Shown: in pieces, positions 14,247 through 22,177 of the stretch
Layout: each line of letters begins with the position of its first letter
How positions within the stretch are numbered: the stretch's first letter is position 1
Origin: Stenotrophomonas maltophilia
GTDB taxonomy: Bacteria > Pseudomonadota > Gammaproteobacteria > Xanthomonadales > Xanthomonadaceae
Direction: 5' to 3'
Length of the DNA: 24,136 nucleotides
NCBI GenBank assembly: GCA_002435595.1
Contig: DJBL01000062.1
Location: forward strand, 1 to 24,136
The notes under the pieces: model-generated
Seen by the model: only the letters and a program-made list of their open reading frames with translations
The model's database searches: none
What the model was told of the DNA's origin: nothing
Position numbers and translations under genes: made by a program

Positions 14247-14456
14247 ATGCCGAACGGTACCGTCAAGTGGTTCAACGACGCCAAGGGATTTGGCTTTATT
14301 TCGCCGGAGGACGGCAGCGCCGACGTCTTCGCGCACTTCTCCGCGATCAACTCCAAGGGCTTCCGCAGTCTGCAGGAAGGCCAGCGTGTCACGTATGACG
14401 TGACCCAGGGCCCGAAGGGCGCCCAAGCCTCGAACATCGTGCCGGCGGCAGAGTAA
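14247..14456 (+). CDS. Cold-shock domain protein (CspA family)
   Basis: 69 residues, one cold-shock domain, an OB fold that binds single-stranded RNA and DNA and melts mRNA structure. RNP1 is KGFGFIS (13-19) and RNP2 VFAHF (27-31); the opening NGTVKWFNDAKGFGFI pattern is canonical. Which paralogue this is (cold-induced or constitutive) cannot be told; the leader of about 53 bases is shorter than the long thermosensor leaders of E. coli cspA, which weakly favours a growth-related or constitutive type. It is a single-gene unit with its own promoter and a strong terminator. AAGG lies 12 bases before the ATG. Confidence 0.97.
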   Translation: MPNGTVKWFNDAKGFGFISPEDGSADVFAHFSAINSKGFRSLQEGQRVTYDVTQGPKGAQASNIVPAAE

Positions 14457-14475
14457 TTCTTCACGCCGCGCATTG

Positions 14476-14503
14476 AAAACCCCGCTTCGGCGGGGTTTTT
14501 TTT
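14476..14503 (+). terminator. Strong intrinsic terminator of the cold-shock gene
   Basis: Stem CCCCGC/GCGGGG extended by four A-T pairs around a TTCG loop, followed by eight T residues (14496-14503). It is a textbook terminator beginning 20 bases after the stop codon. Confidence 0.95.
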
Positions 14504-14545
14504 GGGTGCCACGGCGATCATCGCCGCGCGCGCGCCTGCATCGTG

Positions 14546-14561
14546 CGTGATGGACATCACG
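14546..14561 (+). promoter_or_regulatory. CRP/Clp-like palindrome before the monooxygenase gene
   Basis: CGTGATGGACATCACG has the core GTGA-N6-TCAC, the consensus core of CRP and of its xanthomonad relative Clp; only the outer T/A bases differ from TGTGA-N6-TCACA. The perfect inverted repeat extends one base on the left and right (GCGTGAT/ATCACGC, 14545-14562). Its centre is about 22 bases before the ATG, so binding would more likely repress than activate unless the promoter lies further downstream than expected. Confidence 0.5.
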
Positions 14562-14575
14562 CGACAAGGACACAC

Positions 14576-15820
14576 ATGCCACAACGACGGACCATTGCCA
14601 TCGTCGGCTACGGCACGGCCGGACAAGCGCTTGCCGTGCTGCTTTCACGCGATCATCACGACGTGCACGTCTTCGAACGTGCCGCCGCACCCGGACCGGT
14701 CGGTGCCGGTTTCCTGCTCCAGCCCAGTGGCCTGGATGTGTTGTGGCAGATGGAGCTGTTGCCGCAGGTCCTCGCGCACGGCGCGCCGGTGCGACGGCTG
14801 TATGGCGACACGCCCTGCGGCCGCACCGTGATGGAAATGGGCTATGCCAGCCTGGATCCGCATCTGCACGGCATCGGCATGCAACGCGGCGCGCTGTTTT
14901 CGCTGCTGGCCGATGCCTGGACCCATCCGCACAACCTGCACGCCGACACCCGCATCGTCGACGTGGATGCCGCGCAGGGGCGCGTGCGCGACGCGCAGGG
15001 ACACTGGCATGGACCGTACGACCTGGTGATCGCCGCCGACGGCTCGGCATCCACGCTGCGCACGCACGTGCAGGGGACCCGGCTGGATCGCGAGTATCCC
15101 TGGGGGGCGTTGTGGTGCCTGTTGCCGCGGGGCGACTGGGCGCACCAGGACGAGCTGCGCCAGCGTTACGTGGCCGCGCGCAAGATGATCGGCCTGCTGC
15201 CGGTGGGAACCCGTCCGGGCGATGCCGAGCCGCGCTTGAGCTTCTTCTGGAGCCTGCCGCGTGATCAGTTCGCGCAATGGGAGCGCGATGGCCTGCAGCG
15301 ATGGCTGGAGGAAATCGCCACGTTGTGGCCGCAGGCGCACGCGCGCCTGGACAGCATCGGTGACGCCACGCAGCTGGCGCGCGCCGGCTACCGCGATGCG
15401 GTGATGTCGCGCTGGAGCCGGGAGCGGCTGGTGCTGGCCGGCGACGCGGCGCATGCGATGAGCCCGCAGTTGGGGCAGGGCGTGAACATGGCGCTGATGG
15501 ATGCACTGGCGCTGCGCGATGCGCTGCGCGCGCATGCTGATCGCGATGCGGCCTTGCAGGCCTATGCGGCGCAGCGCCGCGCGCACGTGGCGGTCTACCA
15601 CTTCTGGAGCCGCTGGCTGACGCCGTTGTTCCAGTCCGAGCGCGACATGGCCGCGCGTGCACGCGACCTGTTGCTGAAGCCGCTGGGCGACCTGCCAGGC
15701 GGCCGCGGGCACATGCTGCGCGTGCTCAGCGGCACCCAGCGTGGCTGGCTGGGCACGCTGGGGCTGTCGCCCGGGTTCCTCGCTGCGATGGCCGAACGCA
15801 ACGCCGCCCGGATCGGCTGA
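14576..15820 (+). CDS. FAD-dependent monooxygenase (class A flavoprotein hydroxylase)
   Basis: 414 residues of the PHBH/UbiH-type flavoprotein family, which use FAD, NAD(P)H and oxygen to hydroxylate aromatic or similar substrates. Motifs: the FAD dinucleotide fold GYGTAG at 11-16 (GxGxxG) with Glu34 at the end of strand two, the DG motif AADGSAS (153-159), and the FAD-ribityl GD motif LVLAGDAAHAMSPQLGQG (286-303). No membrane segment is seen. The substrate is not evident; no pathway genes adjoin it. Start ATG 14576 with AAGGA 5 bases upstream. It lies after the cold-shock terminator, so it needs its own promoter, and a CRP/Clp-like site is placed there. GC-rich codon use is like its neighbours, so nothing suggests recent transfer. 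Confidence 0.9.
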   Translation: MPQRRTIAIVGYGTAGQALAVLLSRDHHDVHVFERAAAPGPVGAGFLLQPSGLDVLWQMELLPQVLAHGAPVRRLYGDTPCGRTVMEMGYASLDPHLHGIGMQRGALFSLLADAWTHPHNLHADTRIVDVDAAQGRVRDAQGHWHGPYDLVIAADGSASTLRTHVQGTRLDREYPWGALWCLLPRGDWAHQDELRQRYVAARKMIGLLPVGTRPGDAEPRLSFFWSLPRDQFAQWERDGLQRWLEEIATLWPQAHARLDSIGDATQLARAGYRDAVMSRWSRERLVLAGDAAHAMSPQLGQGVNMALMDALALRDALRAHADRDAALQAYAAQRRAHVAVYHFWSRWLTPLFQSERDMAARARDLLLKPLGDLPGGRGHMLRVLSGTQRGWLGTLGLSPGFLAAMAERNAARIG

Positions 15821-15827
15821 GCGCCGC

Positions 15828-15856
15828 CGGGTCTTCATCGTGCAGATGAAGACCCG
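15828..15856 (+). terminator. Perfect 12-base hairpin after the monooxygenase gene
   Basis: Arms CGGGTCTTCATC and GATGAAGACCCG enclose GTGCA, starting 7 bases after the stop. The following ATTAACATT is A/T-rich but not a T tract. Most likely a terminator or 3'-end stabiliser; a protein-binding dyad is also possible. Confidence 0.6.
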
Positions 15857-16077
15857 ATTAACATTCATTGACGGCAGGCTCACCGTGGATCTGCGACAAG
15901 TAGGGCGCAGACGCAGCCCGCGTGTGCTCCTTCGGTCATGGCAGCGCAGCGCGCCCGCCTGGCGACCGCGTCACCCGTTTGGATGCCTTTGGAGCCACAC
16001 CTTGCACATGCAGGGTGGCGTGCGGCGACTGCGCCTCCGGTCCGTCATGGACCGATCGCACCCCGAAGGAGATCGAC
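15857..16077 (+). other. Intergenic leader region before the 89-residue gene
   Basis: About 220 bases without a convincing gene. It holds TTGACG (15868-15873) and CTGCGACAAG (15890-15899 region), which resembles the CTGCGACAAT elements before rlmD and nagZ but with 20 bases between the hexamers, so a promoter here is only possible. An in-frame upstream extension of the next gene from 15922 has unusual Cys-rich, low-similarity content and is not accepted. No RNA gene is recognised. Confidence 0.35.
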
Positions 16078-16347
16078 ATGCTGTTCCCGGCCGAAGCCCT
16101 GGATGCTGAAATATGCAAACTGCGTGGACTACTGCAGATGCTGCATGAGGATCAGCCCGATGTGATGGACGATGTATTCGAGTTCCATGTCACCAGCCTC
16201 ATCACCCACGCCGCACCCGAGCAGCATCCGCGCATCCGCGCGGCGGCGCGCGCGATGATGAGCGAGATCCTGCGCCAGCCGGTGCGGCCCCGGCCGCCGG
16301 GCGCGGATATCCGGTTGATGCCGGACGTGCTGGCCCCGGCGATGTGA
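16078..16347 (+). CDS. Small protein of unknown function (89 residues)
   Basis: No family recognised. The ATG has the strongest ribosome binding site of its region, GAAGGAG ending 6 bases upstream, which supports a real gene. The protein has no signal peptide or membrane helix. The N-terminal half is acidic and helical-looking (ALDAEICKLRGLLQMLHEDQ, then DVMDDVFEFHV), the middle is Ala/Arg-rich (RIRAAARAMMSEILRQ), and the end is a Pro-rich tail. One Cys (13). Its stop lies 9 bases from that of the convergent pdeM, with no terminator between them, so their mRNA 3' ends probably overlap. It could be a small cytoplasmic regulator, but nothing in the sequence says so. Confidence 0.7.
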   Translation: MLFPAEALDAEICKLRGLLQMLHEDQPDVMDDVFEFHVTSLITHAAPEQHPRIRAAARAMMSEILRQPVRPRPPGADIRLMPDVLAPAM

Positions 16348-16356
16348 TGCAGTGAT

Positions 16357-17007
16357 TCACGCGCCGCGTGCGGGCAGGGCGATCGCATGGTCTTCCACGC
16401 ACGCCACCAGTTGCTCGCCCGGCGCCACCACCGGGGCAATGCCCGCGGTGAAGCGTGACCATGCCGGCAGCACGCTCAAGCGCTCGCGCAGCCAGAACGC
16501 CGGCCACCGGCGCTGCATCCCCGGCAATCGCGCCAGCGGATGGATATGCCCGCACAGCACGTGCAGGGAGGGGTGCGGCTGTGGATCGTGACGCAGCAGG
16601 AACGGACCGACCTGCAGGCGATCGCCGAGCAGGGTGATGCCGAGGTCGGCCTTGGGCAGGGCGCGGTCATGGTTGCCGGCCAGTGCACCGATCTGCAGCG
16701 CGGCGTGCTGCTCGCGCCACCCTTGCCACTGCCGATACCACGCCGCGCGATGCACCGCGCCATGCAGCACGTCGCCGAGGATCCACAGCGTTTCCACCGC
16801 GTGCCGCTCCAGCAGCGCCGACAACCGCTGCAGATCCTCGCCGGTACCGCCACTGGGCATTCCGATCCCGGCGCGCCGGAACACGTCGGCCTTGCCCAGG
16901 TGCAGGTCGGCGATCAGCAGGGCCTTGCGTGCCGGCCAGTACAGCGCACGCGCACCGAGCAGCAGCATCGGCTCGCCGGCGAGAATCGTGGGCAGGTCAG
17001 GGGCCAT
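16357..17007 (-). CDS. pdeM: Ligase-associated metallophosphoesterase PdeM
   Basis: 216 residues, calcineurin-type metallophosphoesterase found beside Lhr-type helicase and ATP-ligase genes; characterised relatives are manganese-dependent DNA endonucleases/phosphodiesterases. Metal-binding motifs are all present: DLHLGK (Asp34, His36), GDVLHG (Asp79), GNHD (111-114), His140-Asp141 and GHIHP (His154, His156). Start ATG 17007 gives a normal family N-terminus; an in-frame extension upstream would be antisense-like helicase sequence. It overlaps the helicase gene end by 11 bases and is the last gene of the four-gene repair operon. The likely role is processing damaged DNA ends or strands together with those enzymes. 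Confidence 0.92.
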   Translation of the reverse strand: MAPDLPTILAGEPMLLLGARALYWPARKALLIADLHLGKADVFRRAGIGMPSGGTGEDLQRLSALLERHAVETLWILGDVLHGAVHRAAWYRQWQGWREQHAALQIGALAGNHDRALPKADLGITLLGDRLQVGPFLLRHDPQPHPSLHVLCGHIHPLARLPGMQRRWPAFWLRERLSVLPAWSRFTAGIAPVVAPGEQLVACVEDHAIALPARGA

Positions 17008-19462
17008 GGCGTGTCTCCAGTTGCCGTGCAGCGCGCTGCACGCGGGTTTTCCAGTCTTCGTTGCTGAGTTGGCCGCGCAGGCGCTCGGCCCACAGCGGGA
17101 AGGACAGCGGCCCCAGGCTGGCCGGTGCATGCAGGCTCAAGCTGCGTGCCTGGCAACGTTGCAGCGTGGCGGCCAGCCGGGTCAGGTCCAACTGCGCGTG
17201 CAGCACTTCGCGCTCGGCCAGGCCGAGCAGGAAATGCCCGGGGTCGTGCTGGCGCAGCACGTCGTACAGCAGCCCGCTGGAGGCCTGCAGCTGGCGCAGG
17301 CTGCGCGGCGTGCGCCCGGGCAAGGCGGGCACCAGCAGGCCGGATACGCGGGCGATGTCGCGGAACTGGCGCCGTGCCAGCTCGCCCAGGTTGAGGCTGT
17401 CGCGCAGATCCTCGAACAGGTGCTCCGGTTGCAGCAGCATCGCGATGCGGGCCGCGTCCAGTTCCACCGCGCGTGCCGGTGCCAGCACGAAGCCGTAGTC
17501 GTTGGCCGCATAGCCGATCGTATTGGGCTGCAGCCGGGTCAGCCGCAGCGCCATCAGCGCCGCCACGCCCTCGTTGACCTGGCGTCCGGCGAAGGGATAC
17601 ACGAACACGAACTGGCCTTCGCGCCGGCGTACCACCTCCACCAGCAGATCGCGGGGAGAGGGCAGCGCGGACAGGCGTGACTGCAACGCCAGCAGCGGGG
17701 CCAGCCATTGCATCTCCGGTGCCTGCGCGGGCGCGGCCAGTATCGCTTCCATTTCCTGCCCCAGCGCGTCGGAAAGCGGCAGGCGTCCTCCCTGCCAGCG
17801 CGGCACCAGCCCGTCACCGCCCTTGGCCAGGCGCACATAGGCGGTGAGGTTTTCCAGCCGCACCAGTTCCAGCAGGCGCCCGGCAAACTGGAAGCGATCG
17901 CCCGGGCGCAGGCGACCGACGAACTGCTCTTCCACCGCACCCAGCCGCCCGCCCCGGAGGAACTGCACCACCGCGCTGCCATCGCTGGTGATGGTGCCGA
18001 TCGACAACCGGTGGCGCAGCGCCACGCGCCGGTCGTGTACGCGGTAAATGCCGTCGGCGTCGCGCACCACCTTGTGGAAGTCCGGGTACTGCGCCAACGC
18101 GCGGCCGCCCTGCACGATGAAGTCCAGCACCGCCTGCCAGTGCGCCGGGTCCAGCGCGGCGAAGGCGTGCGTGCGCCGCACCTGGGCCAACAACGCGTCG
18201 GCATCGAAACCGCCACCGAGCGCGCAGCTGACGCAATGCTGGGCCAGCACGTCCAGGGCCAGGGTGGGCGGGGGGCGCGCTTCGATCACCCCGGCGGCCA
18301 GTGCCCGGCGCGCGGCGGCGTACTCCACCACCTCCAGCGCGTGCGAGGGAACGCACACGATATGGCCGGATTCGCCCGGGCGATGGCGCGCGCGCCCGGC
18401 GCGCTGCAACAGCCGCGCGATGCCCTTGGGACTGCCGATCTGCAGTACCTGGTCCACGGCGGGAAAGTCCACGCCCAGGTCCAGGCTGGAGGTTGCCACC
18501 ACGCAGCGCAGCCGCCCCTCGCGCAGGCCCTGTTCGGCCTCCCGGCGCAGCGCCGGATCCAGCGAGCCGTGATGCAGGGCCAGCGTAGCGAGGTCTTCCG
18601 GCCATACCGCCGACAGCGCCTGGTGCCACAGTTCGGCGTGCGCGCGGGTATTGGTGAACAGCAGGCTGGTGCCCACCGACAGCAGTTTCTCCAGCACCCG
18701 CTGCAACTGCGACAGGCCCAGGTGGCCAGCCCACGGAAAGCGCTCTCCCTGTGCCGGCAGCAGGGTCTCCACGCTGACCGGCCGTGGCCGTGCACCGGAC
18801 ACCAGCGGCGCCTCGGGCAGGTCCGGCAGCAGCACCGCGCGGGCTTGGTCCAGGTTGCCCAGGGTCGCCGACAGGCCCCAGACCTGCAGCGCCGGCAACG
18901 CATCGCGCAACCGCTGCAGGTTCAACTGCAGCAACACCCCGCGCTTGTTGCCCAGCAGCTCGTGCCATTCATCGACCACCACGCAGCGCAGTTGCCGCAT
19001 GTTGGCCAGGCCATCGGGATAGCTCAGCAGCAGCGCCAGCGACTCGGGCGTGGTCACCAGCACGTCGACCCGGCCATCGCGCGCCAGGCGCTTGTCGCGC
19101 GCGCTGGCGTCGCCGGTGCGCAGGCCCACCTGCCAGTCCAGGCCCAGCGCGGCCAGCGGCTCGCGCAATGCGCGTGCGGTATCGCTGGCGAGCGCGCGCA
19201 GGGGCGTGATCCACAGCACCTGCAGCGCGGGCACCGGCTTGCGCGCGCGCCCGGCCACGCGCGGCGGCAGCGGATCGGCCAGCGCCTGCAGCAGCGGGCC
19301 GCCAAACATCGCCAGCGTTTTGCCACTGCCGGTGGGTGTGTGCAGCAGGCCCGACGCGCCGGACAGGTAGTGGCGCCACATGGTCTTCTGGAACGCCAGC
19401 GGTGCCCAGCCGCGGCTGGCAAACCAAGCCGCCAGCCGCGCCATGGCCTCGCGCCGGGTCAC
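16997..19462 (-). CDS. Ligase-associated DEXH-box DNA helicase (Lhr-Core type)
   Basis: 821 residues, the length of Lhr-Core helicases in ligase-linked clusters; these are ATP-driven 3'-5' translocases that unwind DNA and RNA:DNA hybrids. Superfamily 2 motifs: Q-type FQ at 24-25, Walker A TPTGSGKT (42-49), TTPESL (137-142), Walker B DEWH (164-167), SAT (198-200), ATSSLDLGVDFP (323-334) and motif VI QRAGRARHRPGE (353-364). The remaining 450 residues are the winged-helix and Lhr-specific C-terminal region. Start taken as GTG 19462, whose GTGA overlaps the ligase stop by 4 bases; ATG 19444 is an alternative. It overlaps pdeM at its end. No break or missing motif is seen. Confidence 0.95.
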   Translation of the reverse strand: MTRREAMARLAAWFASRGWAPLAFQKTMWRHYLSGASGLLHTPTGSGKTLAMFGGPLLQALADPLPPRVAGRARKPVPALQVLWITPLRALASDTARALREPLAALGLDWQVGLRTGDASARDKRLARDGRVDVLVTTPESLALLLSYPDGLANMRQLRCVVVDEWHELLGNKRGVLLQLNLQRLRDALPALQVWGLSATLGNLDQARAVLLPDLPEAPLVSGARPRPVSVETLLPAQGERFPWAGHLGLSQLQRVLEKLLSVGTSLLFTNTRAHAELWHQALSAVWPEDLATLALHHGSLDPALRREAEQGLREGRLRCVVATSSLDLGVDFPAVDQVLQIGSPKGIARLLQRAGRARHRPGESGHIVCVPSHALEVVEYAAARRALAAGVIEARPPPTLALDVLAQHCVSCALGGGFDADALLAQVRRTHAFAALDPAHWQAVLDFIVQGGRALAQYPDFHKVVRDADGIYRVHDRRVALRHRLSIGTITSDGSAVVQFLRGGRLGAVEEQFVGRLRPGDRFQFAGRLLELVRLENLTAYVRLAKGGDGLVPRWQGGRLPLSDALGQEMEAILAAPAQAPEMQWLAPLLALQSRLSALPSPRDLLVEVVRRREGQFVFVYPFAGRQVNEGVAALMALRLTRLQPNTIGYAANDYGFVLAPARAVELDAARIAMLLQPEHLFEDLRDSLNLGELARRQFRDIARVSGLLVPALPGRTPRSLRQLQASSGLLYDVLRQHDPGHFLLGLAEREVLHAQLDLTRLAATLQRCQARSLSLHAPASLGPLSFPLWAERLRGQLSNEDWKTRVQRAARQLETRHGP

Positions 19463-21063
19463 CGCGCCAGGGCCTGCAGCTGTGCGAGCGTGTCCGCCTC
19501 GCGGGCCGGCTTGTCCTGGCGCCAGCGCAGGATGCGCGGGAAGCGCACCGCGATCCCGGACTTGTGCCGGCTGCTGCGGTTGACGGCTTCGAAACCCAGC
19601 TCGAATACCTGCTCGCCACGCACGCTGCGCACCGGGCCGAAGCGTTCGACGGTGTTGGCGCGGATCCATCGATCCAGCGCCAGGATTTCCTTGTCGTCCA
19701 GCCCCGAGTACGCCTTGGCCACCGGTACCAGCAGTTCGCCGTCCCAGACTCCGAAGGTGTAATCGGTGTACAGGGTGCTGCGTCGCCCGTGCCCGGCCTG
19801 CGCATAGATCATCACCGCATCGATGGTCAGTGGGTCGATCTTCCACTTCCACCAGTCGCCGCGGCGACGCCCGCTCTGGTAGACCGAATCGCGCCGCTTG
19901 AGCATCAGGCCTTCCACGCCGCGCTCGCGTGCCAGAGCGCGCTGCGCCGCCGCCGCCGGCCAGTCCGCGGCCACCACCGTGGCCGACAACACGATGCGCG
20001 GATCATCCAGTGCCGCCAGCAGGTTGCCCAGCCGCGCGCGCCGCACATGCAGCGGCTGCGTGCGCAGGTCCTGGCCATCGGCCTCCAGCAGGTCGTAGGC
20101 GAGCACGCGCACCGGCGTGTCGCGCAGGGTCTTGGGGCCCGGCTTGCGGCGCTGGATGCGCGTCTGCAGCGCCGTGAAGGGCAGGGGCTGATCTTCACCC
20201 TCGCGCCAGGCCAGCAGCTCGCCATCGATCACGCAGCCGTCGGGCAGCGCCATCGCTGCCGTCTCGATCTCCGGGAAGCGTCCATCCAGGCGCTCCTCGC
20301 CACGCGACCACAAGGCTACTTCCCCCTGGCGCCGCAGCAACTGCAGGCGGATGCCGTCCCACTTCCATTCCAGCGTCCAGTCCTGGATCGGGCCAAGGCT
20401 GTCGACCTCGGCCTCCAGGGGGGAGGCGAGGAAGAACGGATACGGCTGCTGGCGGTCTTCGGGCCGCTCTTCGGGCGAGAGCAACGCGGCCAGCAGCCCC
20501 GGCGAGGGCACCCACTCACCGAGCATGCGCTGGGCAATGCGGGCGATATCGATCCCCGACAACTCGGCCAGGGCCTGCTGCACCAGCCGTTGCGAGACGC
20601 CCACGCGCAGTGCGCCGGTCAGCAGCTTGTTGAACACCAGCCGCTCGCCTTCCGGCAGTTGCCGCCAGCCCGCCACCACCGCCGCGCGCCGCACCGCTTC
20701 GTCCTGGTTGGCCACCCCGAGCAGATGCGTTTCGATCCACTCGGCCAGCGGCCGGTCGGCGCTGCCGTGGGCCGGATCATCCAGCAGCAGGGTGAGGGTT
20801 TCGGCCAGGTCGCCGACCTGGTCGTAGCTGTCGTTCACCAGCCACGCCGGCAGAGCGGCTTCCTCGCCGATCCAGGCGCGCAGCTCGCCGCTGGCGGCAA
20901 TCCTGCGCCGTGCGCCGCCGACTTTGCCGCCGCTGAGCAGGTACAGCGCCCAGGCCGCGTCATGTGGCCGTGCCTGGGCGAAATACGCGACCAGCGCGGC
21001 GCGCTTGTCCAGCGTGGCCGTGCTGCGGTCCAGGCGTTGGTAAAGCGCGGCGAAGGCCTTCAT
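19459..21063 (-). CDS. ATP-dependent DNA ligase (repair cluster type)
   Basis: 534 residues; seals nicks with ATP, in addition to the NAD-dependent replicative ligase expected elsewhere in the genome. An N-terminal helical DNA-binding domain (about 1-200) precedes the nucleotidyltransferase core: motif I EWKWDG with Lys234 as the adenylated residue, motif III region GRFPEIE (261-267), motif IV VIDGELLAW with Glu282, and motif V GLMLKRRDSVYQSGRR followed by DWWKWK. The C-terminal OB domain ends with VRFPRILRWRQDK. The start ATG 21063 overlaps the exonuclease stop (ATGA). The position between exonuclease and helicase identifies it as the ligase of the known four-gene repair module. Confidence 0.95.
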   Translation of the reverse strand: MKAFAALYQRLDRSTATLDKRAALVAYFAQARPHDAAWALYLLSGGKVGGARRRIAASGELRAWIGEEAALPAWLVNDSYDQVGDLAETLTLLLDDPAHGSADRPLAEWIETHLLGVANQDEAVRRAAVVAGWRQLPEGERLVFNKLLTGALRVGVSQRLVQQALAELSGIDIARIAQRMLGEWVPSPGLLAALLSPEERPEDRQQPYPFFLASPLEAEVDSLGPIQDWTLEWKWDGIRLQLLRRQGEVALWSRGEERLDGRFPEIETAAMALPDGCVIDGELLAWREGEDQPLPFTALQTRIQRRKPGPKTLRDTPVRVLAYDLLEADGQDLRTQPLHVRRARLGNLLAALDDPRIVLSATVVAADWPAAAAQRALARERGVEGLMLKRRDSVYQSGRRRGDWWKWKIDPLTIDAVMIYAQAGHGRRSTLYTDYTFGVWDGELLVPVAKAYSGLDDKEILALDRWIRANTVERFGPVRSVRGEQVFELGFEAVNRSSRHKSGIAVRFPRILRWRQDKPAREADTLAQLQALAR

Positions 21064-22067
21064 TCCTCGCTCCCGAAATCGGTGCGGAACGCCTCGGCGG
21101 CCACGCCGCGTTCGCGCAGGAACGGAATCAGCGCATCGGTGTTGCCGTGGGTGGCAATCACCCGCCGCGCGCCGGTCTGTTCGATGGTCTGCAGCAGCGC
21201 GGGCCAATCGGCATGGTCGGAGACCACGAAGCCGCGATCGTAATTGCGCCGGCGGCGGTTGCCGCGCAGGCGCATCCAGCCGGAGGCGAAGCCCAGCTGG
21301 TGTTTGCCGAAGCGGCGCAGCCACGGCGTGCCCGCGGCCGAAGGCGGGGCCAGGATCAGCTTGCCGGCCGCGTCGGGCTCGCGTCCCTGCTCGGCCACGG
21401 TATGGGTCGGGAGCATGGCGATGCCGGCCTGCCGGTACACCGCCACGCCATTGGCGATGGCACCATGCAACCAGGCGGGCTGGTCATCCAGTGGCAGCAG
21501 TTCGGCCAGGATCCGCTGCGCCTTGCCCAGCGCGTAGCAGAGCAGGATCGCCGCCTCACCGCGCGCGGCGCATTCGTGGCGCCAGGCCACGATGTCGGCG
21601 GCCACCTCGGCAGTGTCCTGCCAGCGGTAGATCGGCAGGGCAAAGGTGGCCTCGGTGATGAACACATCGCAGGGCACCACCTCCCACGGCGCGCACGTGG
21701 GATCGGGCTGGCGCTTGTAGTCGCCCGACGCGACCCAGACCTGGCTGCCGTCATCGATGCGGACCTGGGCCGAGCCGAGCACGTGCCCGGCCGGGTGCAG
21801 CGAAACCTCGACATCGCCCAGCCGGAACGCACGACCGTAGTCATGCGCCTGCAGGGGGACATCGCCCAACCGCCAGCGCAGGATCGGCACGCTGGCGGTG
21901 CTGCAGTAGTACTGGCCCATGCCACCACGCGCGTGGTCGCCATGGCCGTGGGTGATCACCGCGCGCGGCACCGGCCGCCACGGATCGATGTGGAAATCGC
22001 CGGCCGGGCAGTACAGCCCTTCCGGGCGCAGCACTACCAGGTCATCGTCGGTGCGGTTCGGGTCCAT
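21060..22067 (-). CDS. Ligase-associated exonuclease, metallo-beta-lactamase fold
   Basis: 335 residues, beta-lactamase/beta-CASP-like nuclease related to the SNM1/Artemis group; the family is annotated as ligase-associated DNA damage response exonuclease. The metal motif ITHGHGDHARG gives His40, His42, Asp44 and His45; further ligands are in HPAGHVLGSAQV (His91/His95) and ASGDYK (Asp116), and a C-terminal VVSDHADW follows. Start ATG 22067 precedes the family's usual opening (DLVVLRPEGLYCPAGDFHIDPW); no good ribosome binding site is visible, and an in-frame upstream ATG at 22199 would run into aidB. First gene of the operon, 110 bases from the divergent aidB, so their promoters share this gap. 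Confidence 0.93.
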   Translation of the reverse strand: MDPNRTDDDLVVLRPEGLYCPAGDFHIDPWRPVPRAVITHGHGDHARGGMGQYYCSTASVPILRWRLGDVPLQAHDYGRAFRLGDVEVSLHPAGHVLGSAQVRIDDGSQVWVASGDYKRQPDPTCAPWEVVPCDVFITEATFALPIYRWQDTAEVAADIVAWRHECAARGEAAILLCYALGKAQRILAELLPLDDQPAWLHGAIANGVAVYRQAGIAMLPTHTVAEQGREPDAAGKLILAPPSAAGTPWLRRFGKHQLGFASGWMRLRGNRRRRNYDRGFVVSDHADWPALLQTIEQTGARRVIATHGNTDALIPFLRERGVAAEAFRTDFGSEE

Positions 22068-22177
22068 GCGCTGCACTGTGCCGCCGCACTCGTGCAGGAG
22101 GTGAGAATCCGCCTGAACGGCAGCCTCCACGACGATGCGGCAGAATCGGGGCAACCCCAGGCCAGGAGGCCGCTGCG

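Noticed and set aside
15922..16077. N-terminal extension of the 89-residue gene
   Set aside because: The extension is Cys/Gly-rich and unlike the rest, whereas ATG 16078 has a strong ribosome binding site.
17708..21243. Two very long + strand frames opposite the helicase and ligase genes (17708-19762 and 19336-21243)
   Set aside because: Gln/Arg/Ala-rich antisense products; the - strand reading shows complete helicase and ligase motifs.
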